Source of the DNA: Stieleria neptunia
Lineage (GTDB): Bacteria; Planctomycetota; Planctomycetia; Pirellulales; Pirellulaceae
Length of the DNA stretch: 64,000 bases
Reading direction: 5' to 3'
Assembly (NCBI RefSeq): GCF_007754155.1
Contig: NZ_CP037423.1
Span: forward strand, 7,002,938-7,066,937
The notes under the pieces are model-generated. The model worked only from the letters and a program-made list of their open reading frames with translations. It ran no database searches and was not told the DNA's origin. Positions 36,480-46,700 of this stretch are shown here, piece by piece. Made by a program: the position numbers and the translations under genes. How positions within the stretch are numbered: position 1 is the stretch's first letter; the number at the start of each line of letters is the position of its first letter.

Positions 36480-37799
36480 TCAGCTGATAAACATGACGGT
36501 GAGCAGAAAGCCCATGATCACGACGCTCGCCAATCCTAACATGACCTGGCTGCGATAATAACCTTGGGTGACCCAGTTCAACCCCAGGCACATGACAACG
36601 GTCACGATGACCAGAACCAGCATTCCGACGGCCTTCGAAAGCTTGCCCATCGAAGATCGTTGAAACGCTTCTGCGGCCGTCATTCTCGCGTTGCTGACCT
36701 GCTGCGAATCAGGCACTTCGACCAAGACGGCCTCCCGCCAAACGTCACCGTAGGAACGCGAAAGTCGCTGAGCGAATCGATCGATGACATGCCGCTCGTC
36801 GATGATCGCATACGGCTTGCCGCGAAAATCGATCGCGGCCTGGCGAACCGCATCGGACAACGCCTGTTTGCGTGCTTGCCCCTCGGAAGACTGAAGTTCG
36901 CCGGAGTAGCCGACGACAAAATTGCGTCGCGGATACATCGAAACGAACTGATCCAACGATTCGACCCAAGGCTTTTCGGTGACAAAGGCCTGAAACGAGG
37001 TTTGGTGCTGTGCGGATTGCATGGTGCAGGTCAACAATCCGTTCTCGATCCGTTGTTGACGATCCCATGTCGCCGGTTGCGAGCTCGCCGCAGAGACGAT
37101 CAGATGAACCGAAAGCTGATTCTCGGTGGGTTCCGCTGGCACGGTGCCGACCGACCGGACGACGACGCCGGGAAACAGCTTGCTAAGCTGTTCGGTGATT
37201 GGGGGGACCAGAGACTCGACGCTCGGCCCCGACGCGCTGACGACAATGGTTTGGGGATCGATCACGTCGTCGTTCTCGTCGCGCTGGAGCACTTGTTTCT
37301 CTGCGAGTCTTTCTCGCAGTCCGGCAGTCAGCGGCCTGATTGCCGCGGAGTAACTGGGATAAACGTTTGCCGTGAACGCTTCCGTACCAGTCGTTCGCCA
37401 TTGCCCCGGCGTCTGTTCACCTGCCGACGGTTCCTCGGCCAACTCAACGATCGGCGGCGGCACAGGCCGCTCGGGATTGGACGCAACCGCGGCAGGAACG
37501 TCCCCCCGTGGCGTGGCGGGAACAGTCGCGTCGACCGATCGCGGCGACGGCTTGGATCCCGTCGCAACCGTCATCGTTGATCCGCTGCTGCCGGGCCCCT
37601 CTTGGTTCGATTCCATCCGCAGGGTAAACGTGGCGACCAGAAAAAGTGATGGCACCACCAACAGCAAAAACAGTCCGGCCAAGATCGATCCGACGCGACC
37701 GGCGGTCGATTTTGCGTTGATGGAAAACACGATCGTCAAGATCAAAATCGCCAGGTACAAGCCGGCAATGATCAACAGGGCAAAGGTCGCAATCATCAT
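36480..37799 (-). CDS. Membrane protein of the kinase/ECF operon
   Basis: 439 residues; its ATG overlaps the kinase stop in an ATGA. Two N-terminal helices (MMIATFALLIIAGLYLAILILTIVFSI and GSILAGLFLLLVVPSLFLVATFTL), a Pro/Ser/Thr-rich linker (about 75-130), a globular region (about 135-365) and two C-terminal helices (LSKAVGMLVLVIVTVVMCLGL, VMLGLASVVIMGFLLTVMFI). The globular region is presumably outside the cytoplasm and could sense a signal. No family was recognised. Its place between kinase and sigma factor suggests it is the envelope component of that pathway. Confidence 0.82.
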   Translation of the reverse strand: MMIATFALLIIAGLYLAILILTIVFSINAKSTAGRVGSILAGLFLLLVVPSLFLVATFTLRMESNQEGPGSSGSTMTVATGSKPSPRSVDATVPATPRGDVPAAVASNPERPVPPPIVELAEEPSAGEQTPGQWRTTGTEAFTANVYPSYSAAIRPLTAGLRERLAEKQVLQRDENDDVIDPQTIVVSASGPSVESLVPPITEQLSKLFPGVVVRSVGTVPAEPTENQLSVHLIVSAASSQPATWDRQQRIENGLLTCTMQSAQHQTSFQAFVTEKPWVESLDQFVSMYPRRNFVVGYSGELQSSEGQARKQALSDAVRQAAIDFRGKPYAIIDERHVIDRFAQRLSRSYGDVWREAVLVEVPDSQQVSNARMTAAEAFQRSSMGKLSKAVGMLVLVIVTVVMCLGLNWVTQGYYRSQVMLGLASVVIMGFLLTVMFIS

Positions 37800-39490
37800 G
37801 AAACTCGCTCGGCAGTTGGTGGTGTGGAGGAATTGGCGGGATCTAAACCATGTGCCTCGGACGGGGTGTCATCGACCGACGCAGCTGTCCCGGTCGTCTC
37901 ATGGCGGTTCGGTGAAAACTGGTCTGGTTCCACCCAAATCGACGTCAACTGAACGGTGATCGCCGCCGCCATCGTGGCGGCCATCGAAAGGATGGCGAAG
38001 TCCAGAATGACGACATACATCCCCAATGCCCAACCACTCGCTCCGGAGACCAAACCGCCGATCGCACCGGCAACCAAGGTGCGTGTGACAATCACGCGTT
38101 GGGCGCGGTGCGGGTCCCGGAAGGAACGCCAATCCATCAGCATGGTCGCCACGAGTGTCCCCAGCCAACATCCGACGAAAACCTCGTAAGAGGACAGATT
38201 GTTCAGGAAGTTGGCGATGAAAAAATAGACCAACAACCAAATTCCAAGCAACCAGAGTCGGGAGACCAATGCGGTGACAACGCGGGGCTTTTGAGGTTCG
38301 ACAAGAACGAGCGCGATGGCCAATAACATCGAAATCAGCCAAATCCCGAGCGTCATCAGCACGGCGGTCGACGCATCGAGAGCCCCAGAAACGTCATCCG
38401 TGGCTGCGAATGCCACCGTCATCAAAAGAAGCGTTGCACCGATTGAGAGTCCCACGCGGGCCAAGTACCGGACGTCGGCCATCCGCCGCACCCGCGCCGC
38501 GAGCACTTCATGGCGAACGGGTTCATCGAACAACGTTTCCGATTCGGCGGTATCGCTGATCGCGTGCGCCGTGCCGACGGTATCGGCCAGGTCTTCGACA
38601 CCGATCGATTCGATTGGCGGCGGTATCGAAGCTGATGGAGAGGGTGATCTTTGCCCGACCAGCGACAAACTGGCAGGAATCGAATCGTCCGTCACACTCG
38701 TCGTCTCGCAGCCGAGTGCCGCGGCCATTTCCCAAGCCGACTGAAATCGCTTTGCCGGATCTCGGTCCATCGCTTTTCGCACGACGCCGGCAAAGGGTTC
38801 TTGCAATCCGCTGACGTCGACTTCGCCCGCCAAATGTTTCATCAAAATCTCGCCGACACTTTCTCCCACAAACGGCGGTTTGCCGGTCAGCATTTCGAAC
38901 AGCATGACGCCGAGCGCATACAGGTCGACCGTTTTGTCGTACCGGCCCATGCTGATTTCCGGCGCCATGTAATGCACGCTGCCGACGGTCATCGTATGAC
39001 CGCTGGCGTGACTGACCGTGATCACTTTGCTCAAACTGTAATCGCCGATCTTGACGATGCCGTCTTCGAAGAAAATGTTGTGCGGCTTTAAATCGCGGTG
39101 CACGATTCCGGCTTCATGCAGATAGTCGATGCCCTTGGCCAATTCGCGAACAAAGAACAACGCCTGCTCCGGCCCGATCCCCTCCGGCGACGCATCCAAG
39201 ATCTCGCGCAGCGATGCGCCCGAGACAAATTCCATGATCACCCAGGGCGTTCCGTCGACTCCCTGTTTGACATCGAAAATCATCACCAGATGCGGCGACT
39301 TTAAATTCATGCAGTGCCCGATCCCGCGCAGTTCGACGTCCTCGTAATTCTGCACCGCTTTCAAAGCGACTTCGCGGCCGGCATCGCTGGTCGCAAAGTA
39401 GACTTCGCCGAATCCGCCGCGGCCGAGGGCGTGCCCGATCGTAAACCCCTCCAGCGGCCGATCGCCCGGTTGGTAGTGAAAAGCTGGCAT
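37796..39490 (-). CDS. Membrane Ser/Thr protein kinase (PknB-like)
   Basis: 564 residues. The kinase domain (1-270) has the glycine loop GRGGFGEV (23-30), K44 in VALK, H131-R-D-L-K-P-H-N138, and D150-Y-S in place of the usual DFG, then APE (YMAPEISM). The metal-binding aspartate is kept, so activity is likely. A Ser-rich linker is followed by five or so membrane helices (about 340-530), unlike PknB with its single helix and PASTA repeats. The upstream gene encodes an FHA-like protein that could bind its phosphothreonine, and downstream genes encode a membrane protein and an ECF sigma factor. Confidence 0.92.
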   Translation of the reverse strand: MPAFHYQPGDRPLEGFTIGHALGRGGFGEVYFATSDAGREVALKAVQNYEDVELRGIGHCMNLKSPHLVMIFDVKQGVDGTPWVIMEFVSGASLREILDASPEGIGPEQALFFVRELAKGIDYLHEAGIVHRDLKPHNIFFEDGIVKIGDYSLSKVITVSHASGHTMTVGSVHYMAPEISMGRYDKTVDLYALGVMLFEMLTGKPPFVGESVGEILMKHLAGEVDVSGLQEPFAGVVRKAMDRDPAKRFQSAWEMAAALGCETTSVTDDSIPASLSLVGQRSPSPSASIPPPIESIGVEDLADTVGTAHAISDTAESETLFDEPVRHEVLAARVRRMADVRYLARVGLSIGATLLLMTVAFAATDDVSGALDASTAVLMTLGIWLISMLLAIALVLVEPQKPRVVTALVSRLWLLGIWLLVYFFIANFLNNLSSYEVFVGCWLGTLVATMLMDWRSFRDPHRAQRVIVTRTLVAGAIGGLVSGASGWALGMYVVILDFAILSMAATMAAAITVQLTSIWVEPDQFSPNRHETTGTAASVDDTPSEAHGLDPANSSTPPTAERVS

Positions 39491-39499
39491 GCGGCGATC

Positions 39500-41053
39500 C
39501 TAAGACAAGGTGATTTGATTGAGCGTGAACCGCGTCTCGCCGAGCAAGACCGAACGATCGGCCACCAGTGGGCTGGTCTCGCCTCCGCATCCGGCGTACT
39601 TGATCGCGTAACCTTCTGCGGTGCGAAAAACAACGATCGGGCGTTCACAACCGGAGATCGAAAAGTGTCCGCCCCGCGGGGAAAACAGCAAGGAGTCCGC
39701 CATCAACGCCGCACAGCGAATCTCTCGCTTGGCCAGTCCCGCACCGGACAACTGCAGCAACGCTGAACCGCTCGCGGGAACCGGTTTGCGGAACTTCAAT
39801 CGGCCCCGTCGCCCGAAGCCGATCGAATCACCGTTGGCCAACAGCCGCCGTCTGGTCGGCTGGTCATTGACACCAAATTCGGCGTCCGACTCGGCAAAGT
39901 AGTCTTCGCCCGCCCGACGGATGAACAACGCTGACGAGGGCCCCTCGGTCATCAGCGGCAGATCGTATCGCTTTGATCGGGAAGCCGAACCGACCGAAAT
40001 CCGATCCGCATCGAGCAACAACACCGCCCCCAACCCATCGACCCGCAACACCCAAACCCCCAAAAAGGTGTCCGACACCTTTTTGGCAAACAGGGCGCTT
40101 TGAGCAGATGGGGTGTGGAAAAAGGTGTCGGACACCTTTTTGGCAGAAGGGGCAGTTTGGTGGGGTGGGGTGGTGCCGTCGAGTAGGCCCAGTGGCCCCG
40201 AACGCACGCCCGCGGACTGGCGGGCAAGCTCGGCGAGCGTCGTGCGGGTCTCTGCGATCCAACGCGTGCCCGGGACGATCTGGTCGACCAGGGCGAGTTC
40301 GCGTTCGGCTTCCACATAGTTTGCTTGATCGACTAACTCGCACGCCCGAACGCATCGATCGAAACAGCTTCGCATCTCATTCAGGCGAGCATCCGTGGGC
40401 GCCACGACGACCGCCAGCGCTAACCAATCGTTGCCGCGATCCAATCGACCGCTCTCCAAGTCGCCGACGATTTGCGCGCGGATCGGTTCGAGCATGGCAT
40501 TGATTTGCATCACCACCAGTCGATGGTGTTGAAGCTCTGGATCAAGCGATTTGACGATCGCAATCCCCGCGCTCCAATCCCCCGTCTCGATCGCCTGTTC
40601 GATTCGATCGGCGGCAGCGGCGGCCAACGCGCGTTTGCGTTCGATTTCCGCGGCAAGCCTGGATTGGGAGGGGCCGGTCGGCAAGAGATTCTGTCCTAAA
40701 GTGAAGTGTCCCAACTGAGCCTGGATTTTAGCTGCTCGGGCAGACGCCTGCTCAGCGGCGTCCCGCGAACGGTGTTCCGATTCCATTTGAGCAACACGTT
40801 GGACCAAATTCGCGACGTCGTCCGTGCGCCCCGCCAGACGCTGTGCTTTGTCCGCATCACTGCGGGCATCGCCGGATCGTTGTTGATCGAGATGTTGGTG
40901 TGCCCGATCCACAAATTTTTTAATCAGCACGTCCGTTACACGTTGTCCGTCACGGTGCTCCCGCTGCGGCGTGGCCACAAGTAATTCAAACGCTTCATCC
41001 AATCGCCCTGCGGTGATCGCGGTCTGGATTCGTTTGAGTTGAAGGTGGAGCAC
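39500..41053 (-). CDS. Helical protein with FHA-like domain, first gene of kinase operon
   Basis: GTG 41053 (517 residues) is preferred: the in-frame ATG at 41125 lies within a mobile 132-bp element. Residues 1-290 are mostly alpha-helical and Glu/Arg/Ala-rich, with short repeats suggesting a TPR-like or coiled region. Residues about 340-460 resemble an FHA domain (DADRISVGSASRSKRYDLPLM, ESDAEFGVNDQPTRRRLLANGDSIGFG). FHA domains bind phosphothreonine. Between the two parts, two copies of a GGTGTC-GACACC palindrome are translated as KKVSDTF. The stop lies nine bases before the kinase start. FHA assignment is by pattern only. Confidence 0.75.
   Translation of the reverse strand: MLHLQLKRIQTAITAGRLDEAFELLVATPQREHRDGQRVTDVLIKKFVDRAHQHLDQQRSGDARSDADKAQRLAGRTDDVANLVQRVAQMESEHRSRDAAEQASARAAKIQAQLGHFTLGQNLLPTGPSQSRLAAEIERKRALAAAAADRIEQAIETGDWSAGIAIVKSLDPELQHHRLVVMQINAMLEPIRAQIVGDLESGRLDRGNDWLALAVVVAPTDARLNEMRSCFDRCVRACELVDQANYVEAERELALVDQIVPGTRWIAETRTTLAELARQSAGVRSGPLGLLDGTTPPHQTAPSAKKVSDTFFHTPSAQSALFAKKVSDTFLGVWVLRVDGLGAVLLLDADRISVGSASRSKRYDLPLMTEGPSSALFIRRAGEDYFAESDAEFGVNDQPTRRRLLANGDSIGFGRRGRLKFRKPVPASGSALLQLSGAGLAKREIRCAALMADSLLFSPRGGHFSISGCERPIVVFRTAEGYAIKYAGCGGETSPLVADRSVLLGETRFTLNQITLS
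40060..40143. repeat. Two GGTGTCCGACACC palindromes inside a coding region
   Basis: CCAAAAAGGTGTCCGACACC plus CTTTTTGG at 40060-40086 and a second copy with one base changed (GTGTCGGACACC) at 40119-40143 lie 32 bp apart within the FHA-like gene. Both are translated in the same frame, giving the duplicated peptide KKVSDTF. The palindrome is a widespread intergenic repeat type in bacteria, so its presence in frame within a gene is unusual. Confidence 0.8.
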
Positions 41054-41109
41054 GATACTGGAATCCCTGTTAGGGAGTGTCGGACGTGAGGTGCCAGCGG
41101 CCCGGGAGG

Positions 41110-41241
41110 CAACGCTGTGAATCATTTTTTAGCGGCAGGGCGCGAGCCCTCCGGTGTTGTGGCAGAGATGAAGAACCGGAGGGCTCGCGCCCTGCCGCTA
41201 GAACCCCAAGAAACACATGGGAAAAATGCCTCACAGCGTTT
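41110..41241. repeat. 132-bp miniature inverted-repeat element, second complete copy
   Basis: Same length, ends and core palindrome as 33327-33458, with a few substitutions (for example GTGAATCA for GTGAAGCA). Flanks are CCCGGGAGG (41101-41109) and TCCGGGAGG (41242-41250), an 8-of-9 target duplication. It lies 56 bp upstream of the preferred start of the FHA-like gene, in the likely promoter region of the kinase operon. Confidence 0.87.
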
Positions 41242-41315
41242 TCCGGGAGGGTTATTCAAAAATGTGTCGTTACCCACGCCTGCCAAAACGGGGAAGTTGA
41301 TTCACCCTGAGCACC

Positions 41316-42131
41316 TTACTGGTCGCCAACGCTGACCATTGTTTTTCGGTTCTCCGTGTCGTCGAAATACTCGTCAAAGTCAGCCAGAATCTGTGCCTCG
41401 CTTTGCCCCTCGTCGGTCAGTTCGATGGCAAAGACGTCTTGCTGATGATCCAAGACTCGTTCGGCGACCGCCAATCGCATTTCGATCTGTTTCAGCAACT
41501 GATCGGCCTGCGACAGTTCGCTGCCGTCGACGTGGATTCCGGATTCGAACTTGGACGCTTGAACCAACCGAGATTGCGCGGCCAGGGCCTCGACCTTCTG
41601 CTCCAATTCGGCTTTCCGGTGACGCATCGAATCCAGTGACGCGAGCGCCGCGGTCAACGATTCGTTTCGTTTTTCCAACAGACGTTCCTTGCTGGCCAGT
41701 GCGAGTTGTCCCGTCTTGTAGCGGTCCAGTCGCCTGGAAAGCTGTTCGGTGAGTTGAGATCGCGTCAGGCGATGGCCGCCGACTTGATAGGACACGGTCT
41801 GTGTTCGCATCTGATCGCGAAGCTTTGAAAGCGTTGCCAGTTCGTTTTCGAGGCGTGCTTCGGTTTCGGAGACGTCTCTTTGCAGGGCCGAGATTTCCAC
41901 CTCTTCCTGGGCGATCATCCGCACTTGCGCCTGTAACTCCGGCAAGATGGCTTCGATCAGATCACGGGCGCGGCGCAGTTCAAACTCGACCGGAACGGTT
42001 TCTTGGACCGAATCACGGACCGAACGTGCCGACGTCCGGAGGTAACTAAAAAACCCCGGCCCCAACAACAGGACGCCGCCGACCAGGACCGCCAGGAATG
42101 CGGCGACGGAGTATTTGACCGCTCGAAACAT
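41316..42131 (-). CDS. Membrane-anchored coiled-coil protein
   Basis: ATG 42131 (271 residues), with GAAGG about ten bases upstream. One N-terminal helix (VKYSVAAFLAVLVGGVLLLGPGFFSYL) anchors a long region (about 45-235) rich in heptad-type Leu/Glu/Arg/Gln, including IAQEEVEISALQRDVSETEARLENEL and ERLLEKRNESLTAALASLDSMRHRKAELEQ. The acidic C-terminus ends FDEYFDDTEN. This resembles hypothetical planctomycete coiled-coil proteins of unknown function. It faces the kinase operon on the same strand but is separated from it by 74 bp plus a miniature element. Confidence 0.8.
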   Translation of the reverse strand: MFRAVKYSVAAFLAVLVGGVLLLGPGFFSYLRTSARSVRDSVQETVPVEFELRRARDLIEAILPELQAQVRMIAQEEVEISALQRDVSETEARLENELATLSKLRDQMRTQTVSYQVGGHRLTRSQLTEQLSRRLDRYKTGQLALASKERLLEKRNESLTAALASLDSMRHRKAELEQKVEALAAQSRLVQASKFESGIHVDGSELSQADQLLKQIEMRLAVAERVLDHQQDVFAIELTDEGQSEAQILADFDEYFDDTENRKTMVSVGDQ

Positions 42132-42255
42132 GACAACCAACCTTCAAAGAGTGAATGCGACTCGAAAACGACCGAGTTCACGGTCTTCAAAAGGGCAGTC
42201 GAAGGTTCGGGGGAAATGTGACAGAGAAAGTGGGAAAGTTTTTGGGGAAAGGATT

Positions 42256-42275
42256 CCTGCGGCGATGGCCGCAGG
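42256..42275 (-). terminator. Hairpin after the methyltransferase gene
   Basis: CCTGCGGC and GCCGCAGG form a perfect 8-bp stem around a 4-base loop, just beyond the methyltransferase stop codon in the direction of transcription. There is no U-run after it, so rho-independent termination is uncertain. Confidence 0.35.
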
Positions 42276-42279
42276 AGCA

Positions 42280-43512
42280 TCAACGGTGACGGTGCCCGGA
42301 CGCTTGCGGGACGCTCATCGCCGCGAATTGCCGTCGGGATCCTTTCCCGATCCACAGCGTGACCGGTCGCTCGCCACAGGGTCGGTAACGTTTTTCCAGC
42401 ACGTTGGGATTTTGAGACACGCCCCTGGTCTTCACCCGCCAGGGATAACAATTCATCGATCGCAAGGTTTTGCGCAACTTGCGGTCGTCACAGGCACCGG
42501 ACCAGATCACCGGTTCGCAGATCGCCAAGTCACTCTCGATCGCGGTGTCGCCGGTCAGAAAACCGCTGGGTCCGCCGATCATGCTGTAGCCGTGTTGTCC
42601 GGCAAACGATTCGGTCAGTCCGGCGGCGCGGATCGCGGCATCGGGATCGGCCAAGTAGTCGAGCGGCTTCTCGACCCGGCGGCCCGCCCGGTCGTCCCCA
42701 TCGCCGGTGTAGGTCACCGCGCCGCCATCGGTGCGAACCACCACGGAGGTGCGTGAAGCTTCGATCAGCGGGTGGCCGAAACATGCGGCGGCCCGGTCGA
42801 TCGCCTGCCGGGTCAACAACGTTTGCTCGCGGACGCTGCCGCCGAGTGAAATCCACAGCCGATGCCGCTCCGGGCGGTCTTCGATCACTGCGGCAGGCGC
42901 CAGCTTGACGATCCCGGCGGCGCAGCGGTCCAAGATTTCCTCCACCACATCCCACGTCGGCGAATAATCTTCGGGGCGTACCTTGCGACCAGCGTCATCA
43001 CGTCGATCGGGATCCAAATGAACCGTCGCATCGGCGGCAATGGGCACCGTGGCGACGTCATCGCAGCGGACCGCAACCTGCGTTACCGTGGACTGCACAT
43101 TCATCCGCAGATTCTCCGTCGTCATCGCGACCATCATCGGATCGCGATCGACCGCGGTCACCGGGACATCGCCAGACCCGACCCTCTTGGCGATCGCCAA
43201 CGTGTCAGCCCCCAGGCCACAGCACCCGTCGAGTACCGAGCCGGAGTTCATCCAACGCGCCTTCAACTCGGCGACCGGAGCGGGCGTCGCTTGGCTGAGC
43301 GATCGTTCGGTGCACCACCAAATCCCATCTCCGAGTTTCGCCCGGGCTTTCGATTGCAGATTCAACGACACCAGGACGACGGCAGCCAGATCTTCGCCGA
43401 CCAGTGACCGAATCTTGGCGGCCAAGGCGGTGTCCCAAGTCCCGTGGGCCAATGCGATGCGCAGCGCGTCTTCGCAGCGTTCCAGGTCGTCGGCGGAAAT
43501 CGGAGCAATCAT
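42280..43512 (-). CDS. Class I SAM-dependent methyltransferase with THUMP-like C-terminus
   Basis: 410 residues. The Rossmann core has motif I as VLDGCCGLGADTLAIAKR (SAM binding), an acidic motif II TAVDRDPMMVAMTTEN and a motif IV-like ATVHLDPDRR. The C-terminal part (about 290-405) with LRSMNCYPWRVKTRGVSQNPNVLEKRY and GERPVTLWIG matches the THUMP-like domain found in bacterial proteins of this type. The substrate is not known; RNA methylation is the likeliest guess because of the THUMP-like module and DPDR. Probably monocistronic. Confidence 0.83.
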   Translation of the reverse strand: MIAPISADDLERCEDALRIALAHGTWDTALAAKIRSLVGEDLAAVVLVSLNLQSKARAKLGDGIWWCTERSLSQATPAPVAELKARWMNSGSVLDGCCGLGADTLAIAKRVGSGDVPVTAVDRDPMMVAMTTENLRMNVQSTVTQVAVRCDDVATVPIAADATVHLDPDRRDDAGRKVRPEDYSPTWDVVEEILDRCAAGIVKLAPAAVIEDRPERHRLWISLGGSVREQTLLTRQAIDRAAACFGHPLIEASRTSVVVRTDGGAVTYTGDGDDRAGRRVEKPLDYLADPDAAIRAAGLTESFAGQHGYSMIGGPSGFLTGDTAIESDLAICEPVIWSGACDDRKLRKTLRSMNCYPWRVKTRGVSQNPNVLEKRYRPCGERPVTLWIGKGSRRQFAAMSVPQASGHRHR

Positions 43513-43605
43513 CGTAAGGCAGTAAGTCGGTAGGTTGCGTCATTCATCCCAGCACGTGGCGTCAGCCAGTGGCGCGTGCTCGATCCCTCGCGCCGCTCGC
43601 TGACC

Positions 43606-43722
43606 GGGCTGTCGATTTAGTGAGCCGCGACGCGTAAGCGGCCGGGCATTTCCGCGCCCGCCCGAGGCCTTACGGCCAGCGGCTCACCATTGACTCCGCA
43701 GATCCCGATTCAATCGACAAGC
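43606..43722. repeat. About 117-bp palindromic element, family B
   Basis: Begins GGGCTGTCGATTTAGTGAGC and ends in AATCGACA. Its inner arms GTGAGCCGC... and ...GCGGCTCAC bracket a GC-rich core. The reverse complement of the whole unit, with few differences, occurs at 62511-62627, where it interrupts another repeat. It fills the gap between the methyltransferase and uvrA. Confidence 0.82.
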
Positions 43723-43746
43723 TGTGACGCGTCCCGCTGGAGTGCA

Positions 43747-46700
43747 TCACGACGTCAACGTTCGCTTGAGGAATCGGCGCAGGGCCGGTTTGGTGGCTTG
43801 GCCGAGTCGATTGATCGCCAGCGTGGTGGCTTGTTCGTCGCGTGAGACGGTGATTTTTGCGTCACCGAGTTCGTCGGCTTCGGCCGGATCGAGTGGCTCA
43901 TTGGCAACGATCTTGACCGCATCGAGGTCACGGGTGCGGATCGACAGTTTGACGTCGCCGTCGGCGCCAACCACATCGACGCGGTTGGCGGCCGACATCC
44001 GCAAACAATCTTCGCCGCCGATCTTTTCAATTTGGTCGAACAGACGGTCGGGCAGTTTGATCGGCCAGTCGGGCGTGGCGTTGTCGTCAAACCCCTTGGG
44101 CATCGAATGCCATTTTCGTCCCAGCGTTTTCCAGATCGTGCTGGCGTCGTGTTTCTTCTTCTTGCGTTTCGGTTTCGCCTTTTTCGCTTGACCGTTCGAT
44201 TTGGACGCCGTTTTCGACGCGAGCGAACTGGTTGCGGGAGACGTGGCTGCATCGATCCGCAATTGCCCGGCACTGGACTCGGCGACCGACTCGCCAGCCG
44301 GTTTCGATTTTCCGGTGGACGGATCGAGCGCCTCGGCAACGAAGGACGCCGTGACGGAAACCGGTTCGCCGTTGCGGCGTTTGGCCGTCGCGGCCAATTG
44401 CTCGGGCGTGCCTTCAAAGACAATCTTGCCGCCATCGACACCGGCACCAGGCCCCATGTCGATCACCCAATCGGCGCATTTGACGACATCCAGGTTGTGT
44501 TCGATGACGACACAGGTGTTGCCCAAGTCGACCAGACGCTGAATCACGTCCAGCAGCTTGGCGATGTCGTCAAAGTGCAAACCGGTCGTCGGTTCGTCCA
44601 ACAGATACAACGTTTTGCCGGTGCCCGGGCGCGCGAGTTCCGACGCCAGCTTGACGCGTTGTGCTTCGCCGCCGGAAAGCGTCGGTGCGGACTGGCCCAA
44701 CGTGACGTAATCCAAGCCGACGTCACACAGGGTCTGCAAGACGCGGGTGATGCGTGGTTCGGCGGCGAACAACTCGACCGCCTCGCCGCAGGACATCGCC
44801 AAAACGTCCGAAATCGATTTGCCGTGATACTTCACCTGCAACACGTCGTCGTTGTAGCGCCGCGATCCGCATTCCTCACAGGGCACCCAAACGTCGGGCA
44901 AAAAATGCATCTCGATCTTGCGTTGGCCGCTGCCCTCGCATGTCTCACAGCGTCCGCCGGAGACGTTAAAGCTGAACGTTCGCGGCGTGTACTTTCGCTC
45001 GGCCGCCTCGGGGATCAACGCGAACAGGTTGCGGATCGTATCGAACACGCCGGTGTAGGTTGCCGGGTTGCTGCTGGGCGTGTTTCCCAGCGGCGATTGA
45101 TCGACACGAATCACTTTGTCGACGTGCCGCAGGCCTTCGATTTTTTCGTGGCGTCCGGGTTTCATCCGCAGCCGATGCAAACGCTTGCCCAGAATCGGGT
45201 ACAGCGTGCCCTCGATCAACGTGCTTTTGCCGCTGCCGCTGGGCCCGGTCACGACCGTCAACACTCCCATCGGCAATTTTAGATCGACGTGATCCAGGTT
45301 GTTTTCCGACGCGCCGATCAGGGTCAAATAATCGACCAATGGCTTGCCGCCGTCGGTCATCACCGGGCGTCGCACGGACGGCAACGGAATGTGCTTGGTG
45401 CCGTTGATGTATCCGGCCGTCACGCTTTGTTCGATCGGAGACAATCCTGTCGGTGGACCCTCGGCTACGATTCGGCCGCCATGCCGACCGGCGCGGGGCC
45501 CGAAATCGCACAGGTAGTCGCTGCCGGCAATCACGTCGCGATCGTGTTCGACCACCAACAGCGTGTTGCCCAAATCTCGCAATCGATGCAGTGCCGAGAG
45601 CAGTCGCAAGTTGTCACGAGGATGAAGCCCGATCGTGGGTTCATCCAGCACGTACAGCACCCCGCACAATCCGCTGCCGAGTTGGGCGGCCAATCGAATC
45701 CGCTGCGCTTCGCCGCCGGACAGCGTCGCCGCACCGCGATGCAGCGTCAAATAGTTCAACCCCACATCCAACAGAAAACGCACGCGTGATTGGATTTCAC
45801 GCACCAGTTCGCCGGCAATCTTTTTCTCGCGGCGATCGAGTTTCCAATCGGTGACGACACCATCCAAACGATCCAACGGCATGTGAACCAAATCGGCCAT
45901 CGTCCAACCGCGGAACTTGCAAGCCGCCGACTCTTCCCTCAATCGTGACCCGTCGCAGGCGCTGCAATTGATGTCGTCGACGAACTGTTCCAGTTTGCCG
46001 CGCAATCCAGGTGTCAAACGCGAGGCTTCTTCAAGCGCGGGATAAAACCCTTTGAAACGAAACCGGAACAACTTGGCGGTCGACTTTGAATTCGGTTTCG
46101 CATCGCTCTGCCGGACTTCGATCCAGCGTTCGCCCAGACCGTGAAACAGCAGTCGGCGGTGCGTGGCGGTCAGCTCGTCGAACGGGACATCGATCGGAAT
46201 ACCTGTCTGTCGCGACAGCGCCCGCAACAACCACAACGAGACCTCTTGATCGACACTCGGCCACAGCAGCGAGGCGCCTTCGGCAAGCGTTTTGCGAGGC
46301 GAATCGATCAGGGCGGCGGGATTGGTTCCCGTTTGCTTGCCCAGCCCTTCGCACTGCGGACACCAGCCGACCGAACTGTTGAACGAAAAGTGGTGTGGCG
46401 TCAGCGTGGGAAAGGACCGACCACAATCGCCGCAAACGAGATGTTGGCTGTGCGTGATCGTTTCCCAGTGCTGTTCGTCGCGATCCGGATTGGCGATCGC
46501 GACTTGGATCACGCCGATCCCCAGCGACAATCCTTGTTCGACGCTGTCGCTGATCCGCGAGCGTTCTTCGTCATTGACCGCGATCCGGTCGACAACAACT
46601 TGAACGGTTTGTCGTTTCCGCGGGTCGAGCGCCGGTGCCTCGTCGAGTGCGACCGTTTTTCCGTCGATGCGAATCCGCTGGAAACCTTGGCTGCGAAGCG

